A stretch of 48,876 nucleotides of DNA from CAZTHL01 sp964613585 (GTDB lineage Bacteria; Pseudomonadota; Alphaproteobacteria; DSM-16000; Inquilinaceae). The stretch lies in the NCBI GenBank assembly GCA_964613585.1, contig CAZTHL010000021.1:1-48876 (forward strand), written 5' to 3'. The translations under genes and the position numbers were made by a program. This document shows positions 7,916 to 15,318 of the stretch, one piece after another (position 1 is the first letter of the stretch; each line of letters opens with the position of its first letter). The notes under the pieces were generated by a model. The model searched no databases and was not told where the DNA came from. It was given only the letters and a program-made list of their open reading frames with translations.

Positions 7916-8949
7916 GCGCGGAGATCGCCGCAGCGCCGGTCGGCTGGGGCCTTGTCGGCTGCGGCTGGGTGGCCCGGGACTTCGTCGTCCCGGCCCTGGA
8001 GGCGGCTTCGTCGGCCCGCCTTGTCGCCGCCTTCGACCCGAGGGAGGAGGCGCTCGCCGGGTTGCCGTCGTCGGTCGGCCGCGCGCCCTCCCTGGCCCGG
8101 CTGCTGGCCTGGCCCGGGGTCGAGGCGGTCTACGTCGCCACGCCCAATCATCTGCATGCGGCGCATACGGTCGCCGCCGCGGCGGCCGGCCGTCACGTGC
8201 TGTGCGAGAAGCCGATGGCCCTTTGCGCCGACGACGCGGCGCGCATGGTCGAGGCCATGGCCAGCGCCGGCCGGGTCTATGCCACCGCGTACGACCAGCG
8301 GCATCACCCGGCGCACGAGCGGCTGCGCGACTGGATCGCGGATGGCCGCCTCGGCACCGTCACCCAGGCCCGCATCCACTATGCCTGCTGGCTGCCGCCG
8401 GGCTGGGCCGCCGACAACTGGCGGATCGATCCGGGCCGGGCCGGCGGCGGGGCGGCGGTCGACCTCGCGCCGCACGGCGTCGATCTGCTGTCGCTGCTGC
8501 TGGACGAGGAGCCGGCGACGATCACGGCCCGGCTGCAGCGCCGGGTCCACCCCTATCCGGTCGACGATGGCGCCGTGCTGACCCTGGCCTTCCCGTCCGG
8601 GGTGCTCGCCACCCTGCACGTCGCCTACAGCTGCCCCGAGGCGGTGCCGCGGCGACGCCTGGAGATCCTGGGCACCGGGGCCATGGCCGTGGCCGAGGAC
8701 ACCATGGGCCAGACGGGCGGCGGCCGGCTCACCTTCATCGACGGCACGACCGGGCGCGCCACGGTCGAGGACCTCGCCGGCCACGGCGCGCCCTTCTGCC
8801 GGCAGATCGAGCGCTTCTCCCGCCACCTGCGCGGCGCCACCGATCTTCCCGGCAGCCCGGACCGCGATCTCAGGCTGACCCGGCGCCTGCTGGCGGCGAT
8901 CACCGCCGGCGCCGAGGTTCTGGACAAGGAGCAACCCCATGCCGCTTGA
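7912..8949 (+). CDS. Gfo/Idh/MocA family oxidoreductase
   Basis: A 345-residue NAD(P)-dependent dehydrogenase. The N-terminal Rossmann fold carries GLVGCGWVARDFV, and VATPNHLHAAH and VLCEKPMAL contain the family EKP signature with the conserved lysine. The C-terminal alpha/beta domain has WRIDPGRAGGGAAVDLAPHGVDLL, where the Asp and His of the active site are expected. Relatives oxidise inositols, glucose-fructose, UDP-sugar acids or glycosides. Next to an inositol-phosphate synthase, oxidation of a cyclitol hydroxyl (inositol 2-dehydrogenase-like) is the simplest guess, but no aminotransferase follows to make an aminocyclitol. The GTG start overlaps the previous stop as GTGA. The gene overlaps the next by 11 bases. 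Confidence 0.82.
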   Translation: MSAEIAAAPVGWGLVGCGWVARDFVVPALEAASSARLVAAFDPREEALAGLPSSVGRAPSLARLLAWPGVEAVYVATPNHLHAAHTVAAAAAGRHVLCEKPMALCADDAARMVEAMASAGRVYATAYDQRHHPAHERLRDWIADGRLGTVTQARIHYACWLPPGWAADNWRIDPGRAGGGAAVDLAPHGVDLLSLLLDEEPATITARLQRRVHPYPVDDGAVLTLAFPSGVLATLHVAYSCPEAVPRRRLEILGTGAMAVAEDTMGQTGGGRLTFIDGTTGRATVEDLAGHGAPFCRQIERFSRHLRGATDLPGSPDRDLRLTRRLLAAITAGAEVLDKEQPHAA

Positions 8950-9799
8950 GCATTACGCCTGCAGCCACTGCGGGCACTGGCAGCTTTGGTTCTCGGACCG
9001 GGAGCCGTTGGGCTGCCCGATCTGCATGGACACCCGAAACGCGCTGCCCGAGGACGGCTGGGACTTCAAGACGGCAGCCTTCGCCGAGCGGCATTTCACC
9101 AACGCCTGGGCGGAGGTGGCGCCCGACCTGTGGGGCTTTACCGCCTCGCCGCGCTTCGGGCTCGCCGGCACCGGCTGGCTGATGATCCGTCCGGAGGGCA
9201 ACGTCGCGTTCGAGGCCTGCCCCTGGTACTCGGACGCGGCCCTGGACCGGATCCGCCGGCTCGGCGGCATTGCCGTGCTGGCCTCTTCGCACCCGCACGG
9301 CTACGGCGCCCTCTGGCAGCTGCAGCGGGAATTCAATCCGGTGCTCACCGTGCACCGGGCGGACCTTCCGTACACCAAGGCGTTCCGCGTCACCTGGCCC
9401 GCCGACGATCTTCACGAGCTGGCGCCGGGCCTGACCCTGCACCACGTCGGCGGCCACTACGAAGGCCAGTCGGTCCTGCATGACGTCGCCAACCGGCGCC
9501 TGTTCTGCGGCGACTGCCTCAAGGTGGAGCTGGCGGTCGACGGCACGCCCGCGGCGATCTCGTGCCACAAGGCGTTTCATTACCAGATCCCGCTCAGCCA
9601 CGGCGAGCTGGCCCGCTATGTCGAGGTGTTCCGGCGGCTCGACTTCGACACGGTGCTGACGCCCTTCGAGCACGCTCCCGGGGTCACTCGCGCGCTCGCG
9701 CTCGAGCTGTTCCTGTCGCAGATGCGCGCCCGACCGCACACCGCTCCGGTCCACCTGGAGGTGCTGGCCGCGCAGGCACGCCGGGAGGCCGCCGAATGA
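8939..9799 (+). CDS. Metallo-beta-lactamase-fold protein with N-terminal zinc ribbon
   Basis: A 286-residue protein. It opens with a probable zinc ribbon (CSHC at residues 8-11 and CPIC at 26-29). An MBL-type fold follows: SSHPHGYGALWQL where the HxHxDH motif should be, HHVGGHYEGQSVLHD, LFCGDCLKVE, and PFEHAPG near the end. HPHGYG keeps two histidines but lacks the Asp-His half of the motif, so the metal site is non-canonical, perhaps mononuclear. The start is supported by AAGGAG seven bases upstream. It could be a hydrolase for a lactone, thioester or phosphoester in the pathway, or a metal-binding partner; the sequence does not decide. The next ATG overlaps its TGA. Confidence 0.72.
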   Translation: MPLEHYACSHCGHWQLWFSDREPLGCPICMDTRNALPEDGWDFKTAAFAERHFTNAWAEVAPDLWGFTASPRFGLAGTGWLMIRPEGNVAFEACPWYSDAALDRIRRLGGIAVLASSHPHGYGALWQLQREFNPVLTVHRADLPYTKAFRVTWPADDLHELAPGLTLHHVGGHYEGQSVLHDVANRRLFCGDCLKVELAVDGTPAAISCHKAFHYQIPLSHGELARYVEVFRRLDFDTVLTPFEHAPGVTRALALELFLSQMRARPHTAPVHLEVLAAQARREAAE

Positions 9800-10653
9800 G
9801 CTTGCGCTACGCCTACAACACCAACGGGTGCGCGAACCACCGGCTGGGGGACGCCGTCGCGCTCATCGCCGAGGCGGGCTATGATGGCATCGCGCTCACC
9901 CTTGATTTTCAGCATCTCGACCCTTTCGCGCCGGACTACGAGCGCGGCGCGGAGCAGCTCGCCGCGACGCTCGACCGGCGTGGCCTCGGGCTGGTCATCG
10001 AGACCGGCGCGCGCTTTCTGCTCGATCCCCGCCGCAAGCACGAGCCGACGCTGCTCCATCCCGACGCGTCCGCCCGCGCCTGCCGCATCGACTTCCTGCG
10101 TCGCGCCGTCCGGGTCTGCGAGATCTGCCGTGGCGAGGCCGTCAGCTTCTGGGCCGGCGTGCCGCAGCCCGGGGTCGGCGCGGAGCGGGCATGGCGCTGG
10201 CTGCGCGACGGGGTGTGCGAGATCGCCGACATTGCCGATGCGGCGGGCGTCGCGATCGCGCTCGAGCCGGAGCCCGGCATGCTGGTCGAGACGGTGGACG
10301 ACTACGGCCGGCTCGCCGCCGACCTCGGCCCGGCGGCGCCGCGGCTCGCTCTCGATACGGGTCACTGTCTGGTCACCGGCGAGCGCGACCCGGCCGACGC
10401 GGTGCGGGAGCTGGCCGGCCGGCTCGGCACGGTCTCGATCGAGGACATGAGGCGGGGCGAGCACCGGCACCTGCCGTTCGGCGCCGGCGACATGGACGTG
10501 CCCGGCGTGCTCGCCGCGCTCGACGACATCGATTTCGACCGGCTGGTCTGTGTCGAGCTGTCGCGCGAGAGCCCGCGGGCGCATGAGGCGATCCCCGAGG
10601 CGATCGGCTTCCTGAGGCGCTGCGAGGCCGGGCTGGCGAGAGCGGTCGCATGA
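9796..10653 (+). CDS. Sugar phosphate isomerase/epimerase family (xylose-isomerase-like TIM barrel)
   Basis: A protein of 285 residues forming an AP-endonuclease-2/xylose-isomerase-like TIM barrel. The metal-ligand strands are readable: ALEPEPGMLVET (Glu), LALDTGHCLVTGE (Asp and His), VSIEDMRRGEHRHLPFG (Glu/Asp, His) and VCVELSRESPR (Glu). Relatives include inosose dehydratase and inosose isomerase (IolE/IolI), hydroxypyruvate isomerase and EboE-type proteins. Paired with an inositol-phosphate synthase and a Gfo/Idh/MocA dehydrogenase, an inosose-processing role is attractive but is inference. ATG overlaps the MBL gene stop as ATGA and its TGA overlaps the glycosyltransferase ATG in the same way. 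Confidence 0.8.
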   Translation: MSLRYAYNTNGCANHRLGDAVALIAEAGYDGIALTLDFQHLDPFAPDYERGAEQLAATLDRRGLGLVIETGARFLLDPRRKHEPTLLHPDASARACRIDFLRRAVRVCEICRGEAVSFWAGVPQPGVGAERAWRWLRDGVCEIADIADAAGVAIALEPEPGMLVETVDDYGRLAADLGPAAPRLALDTGHCLVTGERDPADAVRELAGRLGTVSIEDMRRGEHRHLPFGAGDMDVPGVLAALDDIDFDRLVCVELSRESPRAHEAIPEAIGFLRRCEAGLARAVA

Positions 10654-11891
10654 GGATCTGCTTTCTGTCCCGGCGCTACTGGCCCGCGGTGTCGGGCATG
10701 AGCGTCTACGCCGAGAACCTGATCCGCCAGCTGGCTGCGGCCGGCCATGACGTCACCATGATCAGCCAGTATCGTGACGATCCGGCCGGACGCGGCGTCT
10801 ATGGCGGTGGTGCACCGCCGACGGTGCCGGGGGTGCGCGTGATCGGCCTGCGCTCGTTCGGCGAGGAGGCGGCAACGCCCGATGGCGCGCCCGCCGATTT
10901 CGAGCGCGACGTGCACGCCATGATCGACACCGTCCTTCGCGAGGCGGACCGCGCGCCGTTCGATGTCGTGCACGCGCAATATGCCTATCCAACCGGACTG
11001 GCGGCGCTGCAGGCGGCACGGCACCTCGGCGTGCCGTCGCTGGTGTCGATCCAGGGCGGCGACGGTCACTGGGTCGGGCTCTGCTGCGCGACGCACCGGC
11101 AGGCCATGGCCGAGGTGCTGGGCGGGGCCGGCCGGCTCCTGATCGGCTCGCGCAGCTTCGCCGAGGAGGTCTCGGCCCATCACGGCATCCCCGTGGCCCG
11201 CTTCATCATCGTGCCGGGCGCCACCGACACCGAGCTGTTCACGCCCGGCGAGGGCGTGCGCAGCGGGCCCCTCCGGCTGCTCTATCACGGCCGGGTCGAT
11301 CTGCGGAAAGGCCTGGGGGAGCTGATCGAGGCGGCGGCCATGCTGGCGGCCGAGCAGGTCGACTTCCGGCTGACCGTGTCCGGCATCGGGCCCGATCTGG
11401 CCGCCGTCCAGGCCATGACGGACGAGCGGGGCCTCGCCGGACGGGTCGGCTTCACCGGCTACACCGCCTACCGCGACGCGCCCCACGTCTACCGCGACGC
11501 CGACATCTTCGTGTCGCCGACCTACAGCGAGGGGTTCTCGAACACCATCCTCGAGGCGATGGCAGCGCGGCTCGCCATCGTGTCGACGGCCACCGTCGGC
11601 GTGGTCGACTGCCTGCGCCACGGGGACAATGCCCTGCTGGTCCCCGTGCGCGACGCCGTGGCGCTGGCTGGCGCGATCCGGCGCCTCGCGGACGAGCCCG
11701 CGCTGCGCGCCCGGCTCGCCGATGCCGCTCTTGAGGAGGTTCGGCGGCTCTACTCCTGGCCGGTGCTGGCCGAGCGCATCCTTGCGGAGTACCGGGCGGC
11801 CCCGGCGCCGGACCAGGCGGCCGGACCCTTGCCGACCCTGGCCGACGCCGATCATGGCTGCCGCTTCCGCCGAGCTCCGCATCTGCTGTGA
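10650..11891 (+). CDS. Glycosyltransferase family 4 (MshA/BshA-like)
   Basis: A 413-residue retaining glycosyltransferase with two Rossmann domains (GT-B). The N-terminal domain begins CFLSRRYWPAVSGMSVYAENL, with the glycine loop that contacts the acceptor and donor phosphate. The C-terminal domain has LLYHGRVDLRKGLGELI and the EX7E nucleotide-sugar motif in EGFSNTILEAM. GT4 members include MshA (GlcNAc onto inositol phosphate, mycothiol) and BshA (GlcNAc onto malate, bacillithiol). A PIG-L deacetylase follows immediately and Ino1 opens the operon, so transfer of GlcNAc or a similar N-acetyl sugar to an inositol phosphate is the most economical hypothesis. The last 20 residues are low-complexity. 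ATG overlaps the previous TGA. Confidence 0.85.
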   Translation: MRICFLSRRYWPAVSGMSVYAENLIRQLAAAGHDVTMISQYRDDPAGRGVYGGGAPPTVPGVRVIGLRSFGEEAATPDGAPADFERDVHAMIDTVLREADRAPFDVVHAQYAYPTGLAALQAARHLGVPSLVSIQGGDGHWVGLCCATHRQAMAEVLGGAGRLLIGSRSFAEEVSAHHGIPVARFIIVPGATDTELFTPGEGVRSGPLRLLYHGRVDLRKGLGELIEAAAMLAAEQVDFRLTVSGIGPDLAAVQAMTDERGLAGRVGFTGYTAYRDAPHVYRDADIFVSPTYSEGFSNTILEAMAARLAIVSTATVGVVDCLRHGDNALLVPVRDAVALAGAIRRLADEPALRARLADAALEEVRRLYSWPVLAERILAEYRAAPAPDQAAGPLPTLADADHGCRFRRAPHLL

Positions 11892-12688
11892 TGCCGGGCG
11901 CCACCTCTCACCGGCCAACCGCCCTGTTCGTGTCACCGCACCTGGACGACGCCGTGTTCTCATGCGGCGGCACCATCGCGCGGCTGACCGGGCTGGGCTG
12001 GCGGGTCGTGGTCGCGACGGTGTTCACCCGAACCGTGGCACGGCCGCGCGGCTTCGCCCTTGCCTGCCAGACCGACAAGGGCATCGGCCCAGAGGTCGAC
12101 TACATGGCGCTGCGTCGCGGCGAGGACGCCGAGGCCTGCGCCCGGCTCGGGGCCGAGCCGCTCTGGCTCGACCTCCCGGAGGCGCCGCACCGCGGCTACG
12201 GCTCGGCCGAGGCGCTCTTCGGGACCGTGCGTCCGGACGATCCCGCGCCGCTCAGGCTGCCGGCCGTGCTCGCGCGTCTGCACGAGATGTGCGAGCCCGG
12301 CCTGACCCTGTGCCCGGAAGCCATTGGCGGCCATGTCGATCACCTGATCGTCCGTGATGCCGCGGTCCGCATCGCCGTCGCGCGCTCGCGCGCGCTCGCC
12401 TGCTGGCGCGACCAGCCCTACGCCCGGCGCCACCGCGCGCCCGTGACGGCGGGCGCCCGGCCTGTCGCCATCGACGGAGAGATCCGGGCGAAGCAGGCGG
12501 CGGTGCTCTGCTATCGCTCGCAGCTCGCCTTCCAGCTTGGCGGCAAAGCGGCCGCGGAGGACGCCATGGCGGCGGCCGCGGCCGAGGATGCCGCCGCCGT
12601 CGGGCCGCACGCCGGCCGCCATGCCGAGCTGCTCACCGGCGCCACGGAGGCGCTCGATGTCGTCGATCTCGGGGAAGCGACCAAATGA
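11891..12688 (+). CDS. PIG-L family N-deacetylase (MshB/BshB-like)
   Basis: A protein of 265 residues of the zinc-dependent LmbE/PIG-L family. The first metal motif is SPHLDDAVFSCGG (the family's PHPDD), and the later ligand is in GGHVDHLIVRDAA (HxxH-type motif). Such enzymes remove the acetyl group from GlcNAc-inositol in mycothiol, from GlcNAc-malate in bacillithiol, or from pseudo-disaccharides in aminoglycosides. Its place directly after a GT4 enzyme fits deacetylation of the glycoside made in the previous step, exposing an amine for ligation. The ATG at 11891 overlaps the previous stop as TGATG; a GTG one codon earlier (11888) is an equally plausible start with GTGA overlap. Confidence 0.85.
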   Translation: MPGATSHRPTALFVSPHLDDAVFSCGGTIARLTGLGWRVVVATVFTRTVARPRGFALACQTDKGIGPEVDYMALRRGEDAEACARLGAEPLWLDLPEAPHRGYGSAEALFGTVRPDDPAPLRLPAVLARLHEMCEPGLTLCPEAIGGHVDHLIVRDAAVRIAVARSRALACWRDQPYARRHRAPVTAGARPVAIDGEIRAKQAAVLCYRSQLAFQLGGKAAAEDAMAAAAAEDAAAVGPHAGRHAELLTGATEALDVVDLGEATK

Positions 12689-14247
12689 TCCTGGGTCTTG
12701 CCGGACACTTCGCCGCGGAGGGGCTGCCAGCCCGGCCGCTCGGCCCGACAGCGGCCCAGCTGGCGCATGCCGCCGAGGCCTACCGCGACGCCATGCCGCC
12801 CGGACGGCTGCGGCTGTTCGACATCGGCCCACTCGACAGCCTGGGCCTCTCCGTATACGTCGCCGGTTTCTGCGGTGACAGCGGCCTGGTGTTCGACGGC
12901 TTCGGCTATGGGGCCGGACCCGACGAAGCGCTGGTCGGCGCCCTCGGCGAACTGAGCGAGACCGCGCATCTGGAGGCCGCTCTGCGCGGCGCGGCGGTCG
13001 AGATCGCCTCGTCGGCGGAGATGACGGCGCGGCACGGCGTGGACCGGGTGCTGGATCCGCTCACCCTGTGCCTGCCGGCCGGCTCGGATTATGCGCCGAC
13101 CGATCGGCTGGCCTGGATCGGCGTCCGCCGCTGGCCCGACAGCGCGACCGGCTTCGCCCCTCTGGAGAGCATCGCCGCCACGCCGGGACAATGGCGCGCG
13201 CACGGTGAGGGCCGCGCCAGGATGCTCTTCCGTCCGATCACCTGCGGCCTCGGCGCCGGTCTCTCGCTCGAGCGGGCGCTGGTCCACGGCCTGCTCGAAC
13301 TGCTTCAGCGGGACGGCAACTGCACGACCTTCCGCGCCATGGACCGTGGCGTGGTGATCGACATCGACCGGCCTGTCGATCCTGGCCTGCGCTCGCTCCT
13401 CGACGATCTCGCCGCCAAGGGCCTCCCTCTTCTGCCGAAGCTCGCCTCGACCGAGTTCGGGCTGGCGAATGTCTACGTCGTCGGCCAGGGGCCCGAGACC
13501 GGCTTCCCGATGGCGCAGACCGCCTGCGGCGAGGCGGCCGATATCGATGCCGAGCGCGCGCTGCGCAAGGCCGTGCTCGAGTTCGCCGCGGCGCGCTGCC
13601 GCAAGAGGTTCATGCATGGCCCGCTCGAGACGGTCGAGCGGGTGGCGCCGAACGGCTACCTCCTGGACTATCTCGCCCTGCTCGACCTGGACGCGGAGGA
13701 GCCGCGGGCGCTGGCCGAGATGAGCCGCTGGCTCGACCTGGACGAGGCGGCACTGATCAAGGGGCTGGCCGACACCGTCTTCGCCGAGCGGGCGCGGGTG
13801 CCGCTGTCGACGCTGCCCGGGGCCGTCGGGGCCGGCGCGTCCGATCCCCCGGCGCGCCTCGCCGATGTCGCGGCCCGGCTGGACGGGGCCGGCATGTCGG
13901 TCTGGTATTTCGACGCCTCGCCGGCCTCGGCCGGGGCGCCGCGCGTGGTCAAGGCGGTGGTGCCGGGCCTGGAAGGTGAAACCATGTCCTACCATCGCCT
14001 CGGCGCCCGTGGCGCCTCCCGGCTTCTCGAGCGCGATGTCGGCTTCGTCGGCGCGGCCGCGCGGCCCGGATGGCGGCAGGTGCGGCTGACCCGGCAGGCG
14101 GAGGCGGGCCTGGGCGGTCCGGTCTGGCTCGACCCGAGGGCTGTCGATGCCATCGTCGGCCGCGCCTATCCGCTCTACCGGGAGCCCTCGACGCACGCCG
14201 TCCAGCTCGCGCGCCGGCAGGGCCACCCGGCCATCCGCGCCGGATAA
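12685..14247 (+). CDS. YcaO-family ATP-dependent enzyme
   Basis: A 520-residue YcaO-domain protein that closes the nine-gene operon. Family signatures run through the middle: ALVGALGELSETAHLEAA, CGLGAGLSLERALVHGLLELLQRD, AERALRKAVLEFAAARC and VKAVVPGLEGETMSYHRLG. The conserved acidic residues sit on the helices that bind Mg-ATP in YcaO proteins. YcaO enzymes phosphorylate an amide oxygen to make azolines, amidines or thioamides, usually in ribosomal peptides. Here no ThiF/E1-like partner, TfuA, protease, exporter or convincing precursor peptide is nearby, and the C-terminus (GHPAIRAG) lacks the proline-rich tail of azoline-forming YcaOs. Action on a small molecule such as an amino-sugar-inositol conjugate is therefore worth considering. 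ATG overlaps the previous stop. Confidence 0.85.
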   Translation: MILGLAGHFAAEGLPARPLGPTAAQLAHAAEAYRDAMPPGRLRLFDIGPLDSLGLSVYVAGFCGDSGLVFDGFGYGAGPDEALVGALGELSETAHLEAALRGAAVEIASSAEMTARHGVDRVLDPLTLCLPAGSDYAPTDRLAWIGVRRWPDSATGFAPLESIAATPGQWRAHGEGRARMLFRPITCGLGAGLSLERALVHGLLELLQRDGNCTTFRAMDRGVVIDIDRPVDPGLRSLLDDLAAKGLPLLPKLASTEFGLANVYVVGQGPETGFPMAQTACGEAADIDAERALRKAVLEFAAARCRKRFMHGPLETVERVAPNGYLLDYLALLDLDAEEPRALAEMSRWLDLDEAALIKGLADTVFAERARVPLSTLPGAVGAGASDPPARLADVAARLDGAGMSVWYFDASPASAGAPRVVKAVVPGLEGETMSYHRLGARGASRLLERDVGFVGAAARPGWRQVRLTRQAEAGLGGPVWLDPRAVDAIVGRAYPLYREPSTHAVQLARRQGHPAIRAG

Positions 14248-14547
14248 GGCGTGCCGGCGATCGCAAGTCCACCGGCAAGGCTCGCCGACCCGTCGCCTCG
14301 TCCGGGATGCGCGCGGCCCGGAAGCCCGGCCTCGCTCGAGCCCACCGAGACCGGTGAGCCGGCTGTCCGCCCGGCTTGGCGAAGGGTCTCGGTGCGCCGA
14401 CAAGATCGGGGTGCCGTGACCAACCAAGGCGGCCTCGCACCGTTGATTGACGCCGGCCAACGGCGGGACATGTCATGGGCAGCTGCCGATCCCGCCCTCG
14501 GCGACAGGATGGCGGTGTCAGCGTCGCGACGAAAGGTGGCGGGGGCC
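14248..14547. other. Intergenic region between ycaO and the Crp/Fnr gene
   Basis: About 300 bases without a supported gene. Short overlapping frames are present on both strands but lack ribosome-binding sites and family motifs. I see no cysteine-rich or repetitive precursor-peptide-like frame, and no strong T-tailed hairpin. Confidence 0.5.
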
Positions 14548-15294
14548 ATGAGCACGGCGTTCATCTACCGGCTTGCAGCCTACGGTATCGAGACGGCCAT
14601 GCTGCGCGACCTCGAGGGCGCGCTGGGACGGCCGACCAGCTTCGACAAGGGCACCTATCTGTTCCGCGAGGGCGCGGCCGGCGACACCGTCTTCTTTGTC
14701 GACCACGGCTGGCTGACGACCCAGGAGTTCCAGGAGGACGGCGGCGCCTTCTTCCGGTCTCTTTACACGCCGGGAGACATCGCCGGGCTGACCGAGCTGG
14801 CCTGGGCTCCGTCCTCGATGGATCTGGTGACGTTGACGGCCGTGACGGCGCGCCGCTTGGCGCGGCCCGAGCTGGACGGGCTGCTGCGCCGCTATCCGGA
14901 GTTCGGCAGCCTGGTGCTGACCATGAGCGTGGTGCAGCAAACGGCGGTGTCGGATCGGCACGCCCATGCCTTGACCAGCGACGGACGGGGGCGGCTCGTC
15001 TATTTCCTGCTCGACCTACATGCCCGGCAATCCATCGTCTCGCCGCGTGACTGGATCGATCTGCCCTTGACCCAGGGCCAGATCGCCAACGCCGTCGGCT
15101 TGTCGAACGTGCACGTGAACGTGCTGCTCAAGGCCCTCGAGGAGGAGGGCCTGGTCGAGCGCGGCCGCGGCCGGCTCCGCTTTCTCGACCTTGCCGGGCT
15201 TCGGGCGGCGGTGAACTACCGTGAGCGCTGGACCAACGTCGACTTCAGCTGGGTCCGGTCGTTCCGCGCGCTCAAGTCGCCTTCCGCGGCGTAG
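14548..15294 (+). CDS. Crp/Fnr family transcriptional regulator
   Basis: A 248-residue regulator. The N-terminal cyclic-nucleotide-binding-like beta-roll is clear (FDKGTYLFREGAAGDTVFFV, then YTPGDIAGLTELAW), followed by the long dimer helix and a C-terminal winged helix-turn-helix (LPLTQGQIANAVGLSNVHVNVLLKALEEEGLV). The N-terminal cysteine set of Fnr is absent, so oxygen sensing through an Fe-S cluster is unlikely. The pattern matches the alphaproteobacterial Crp/Fnr group whose ligands are mostly unknown. The ATG at 14548 is chosen for family length and an AAGGTGG upstream. It lies 300 bases after the nine-gene operon in the same direction and is a candidate regulator of it, which is inference. 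Confidence 0.85.
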   Translation: MSTAFIYRLAAYGIETAMLRDLEGALGRPTSFDKGTYLFREGAAGDTVFFVDHGWLTTQEFQEDGGAFFRSLYTPGDIAGLTELAWAPSSMDLVTLTAVTARRLARPELDGLLRRYPEFGSLVLTMSVVQQTAVSDRHAHALTSDGRGRLVYFLLDLHARQSIVSPRDWIDLPLTQGQIANAVGLSNVHVNVLLKALEEEGLVERGRGRLRFLDLAGLRAAVNYRERWTNVDFSWVRSFRALKSPSAA

Positions 15295-15318
15295 CGGCGC
15301 GGGCGCGACGCAGCCGCG

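Noticed and set aside
4549..14247. Reading the nine-gene cluster as an ebo-type operon
   Set aside because: It has an EboE-like sugar isomerase, but the UbiA-type prenyltransferase (EboC), TatD-like hydrolase (EboB) and dehydroquinate-synthase-like protein (EboD) are absent.
4549..14247. Reading the nine-gene cluster as a standard mycothiol pathway
   Set aside because: Only Ino1, GT4 and PIG-L fit; there is no cysteine ligase (MshC-like, CysRS fold) or GNAT acetyltransferase (MshD), and a GST gene nearby points to glutathione.
14248..14547. Possible YcaO precursor peptide in the gap after ycaO
   Set aside because: The short frames there have no ribosome-binding site, no Cys/Ser/Thr-rich core and no leader-like segment; they look like non-coding shadow frames.
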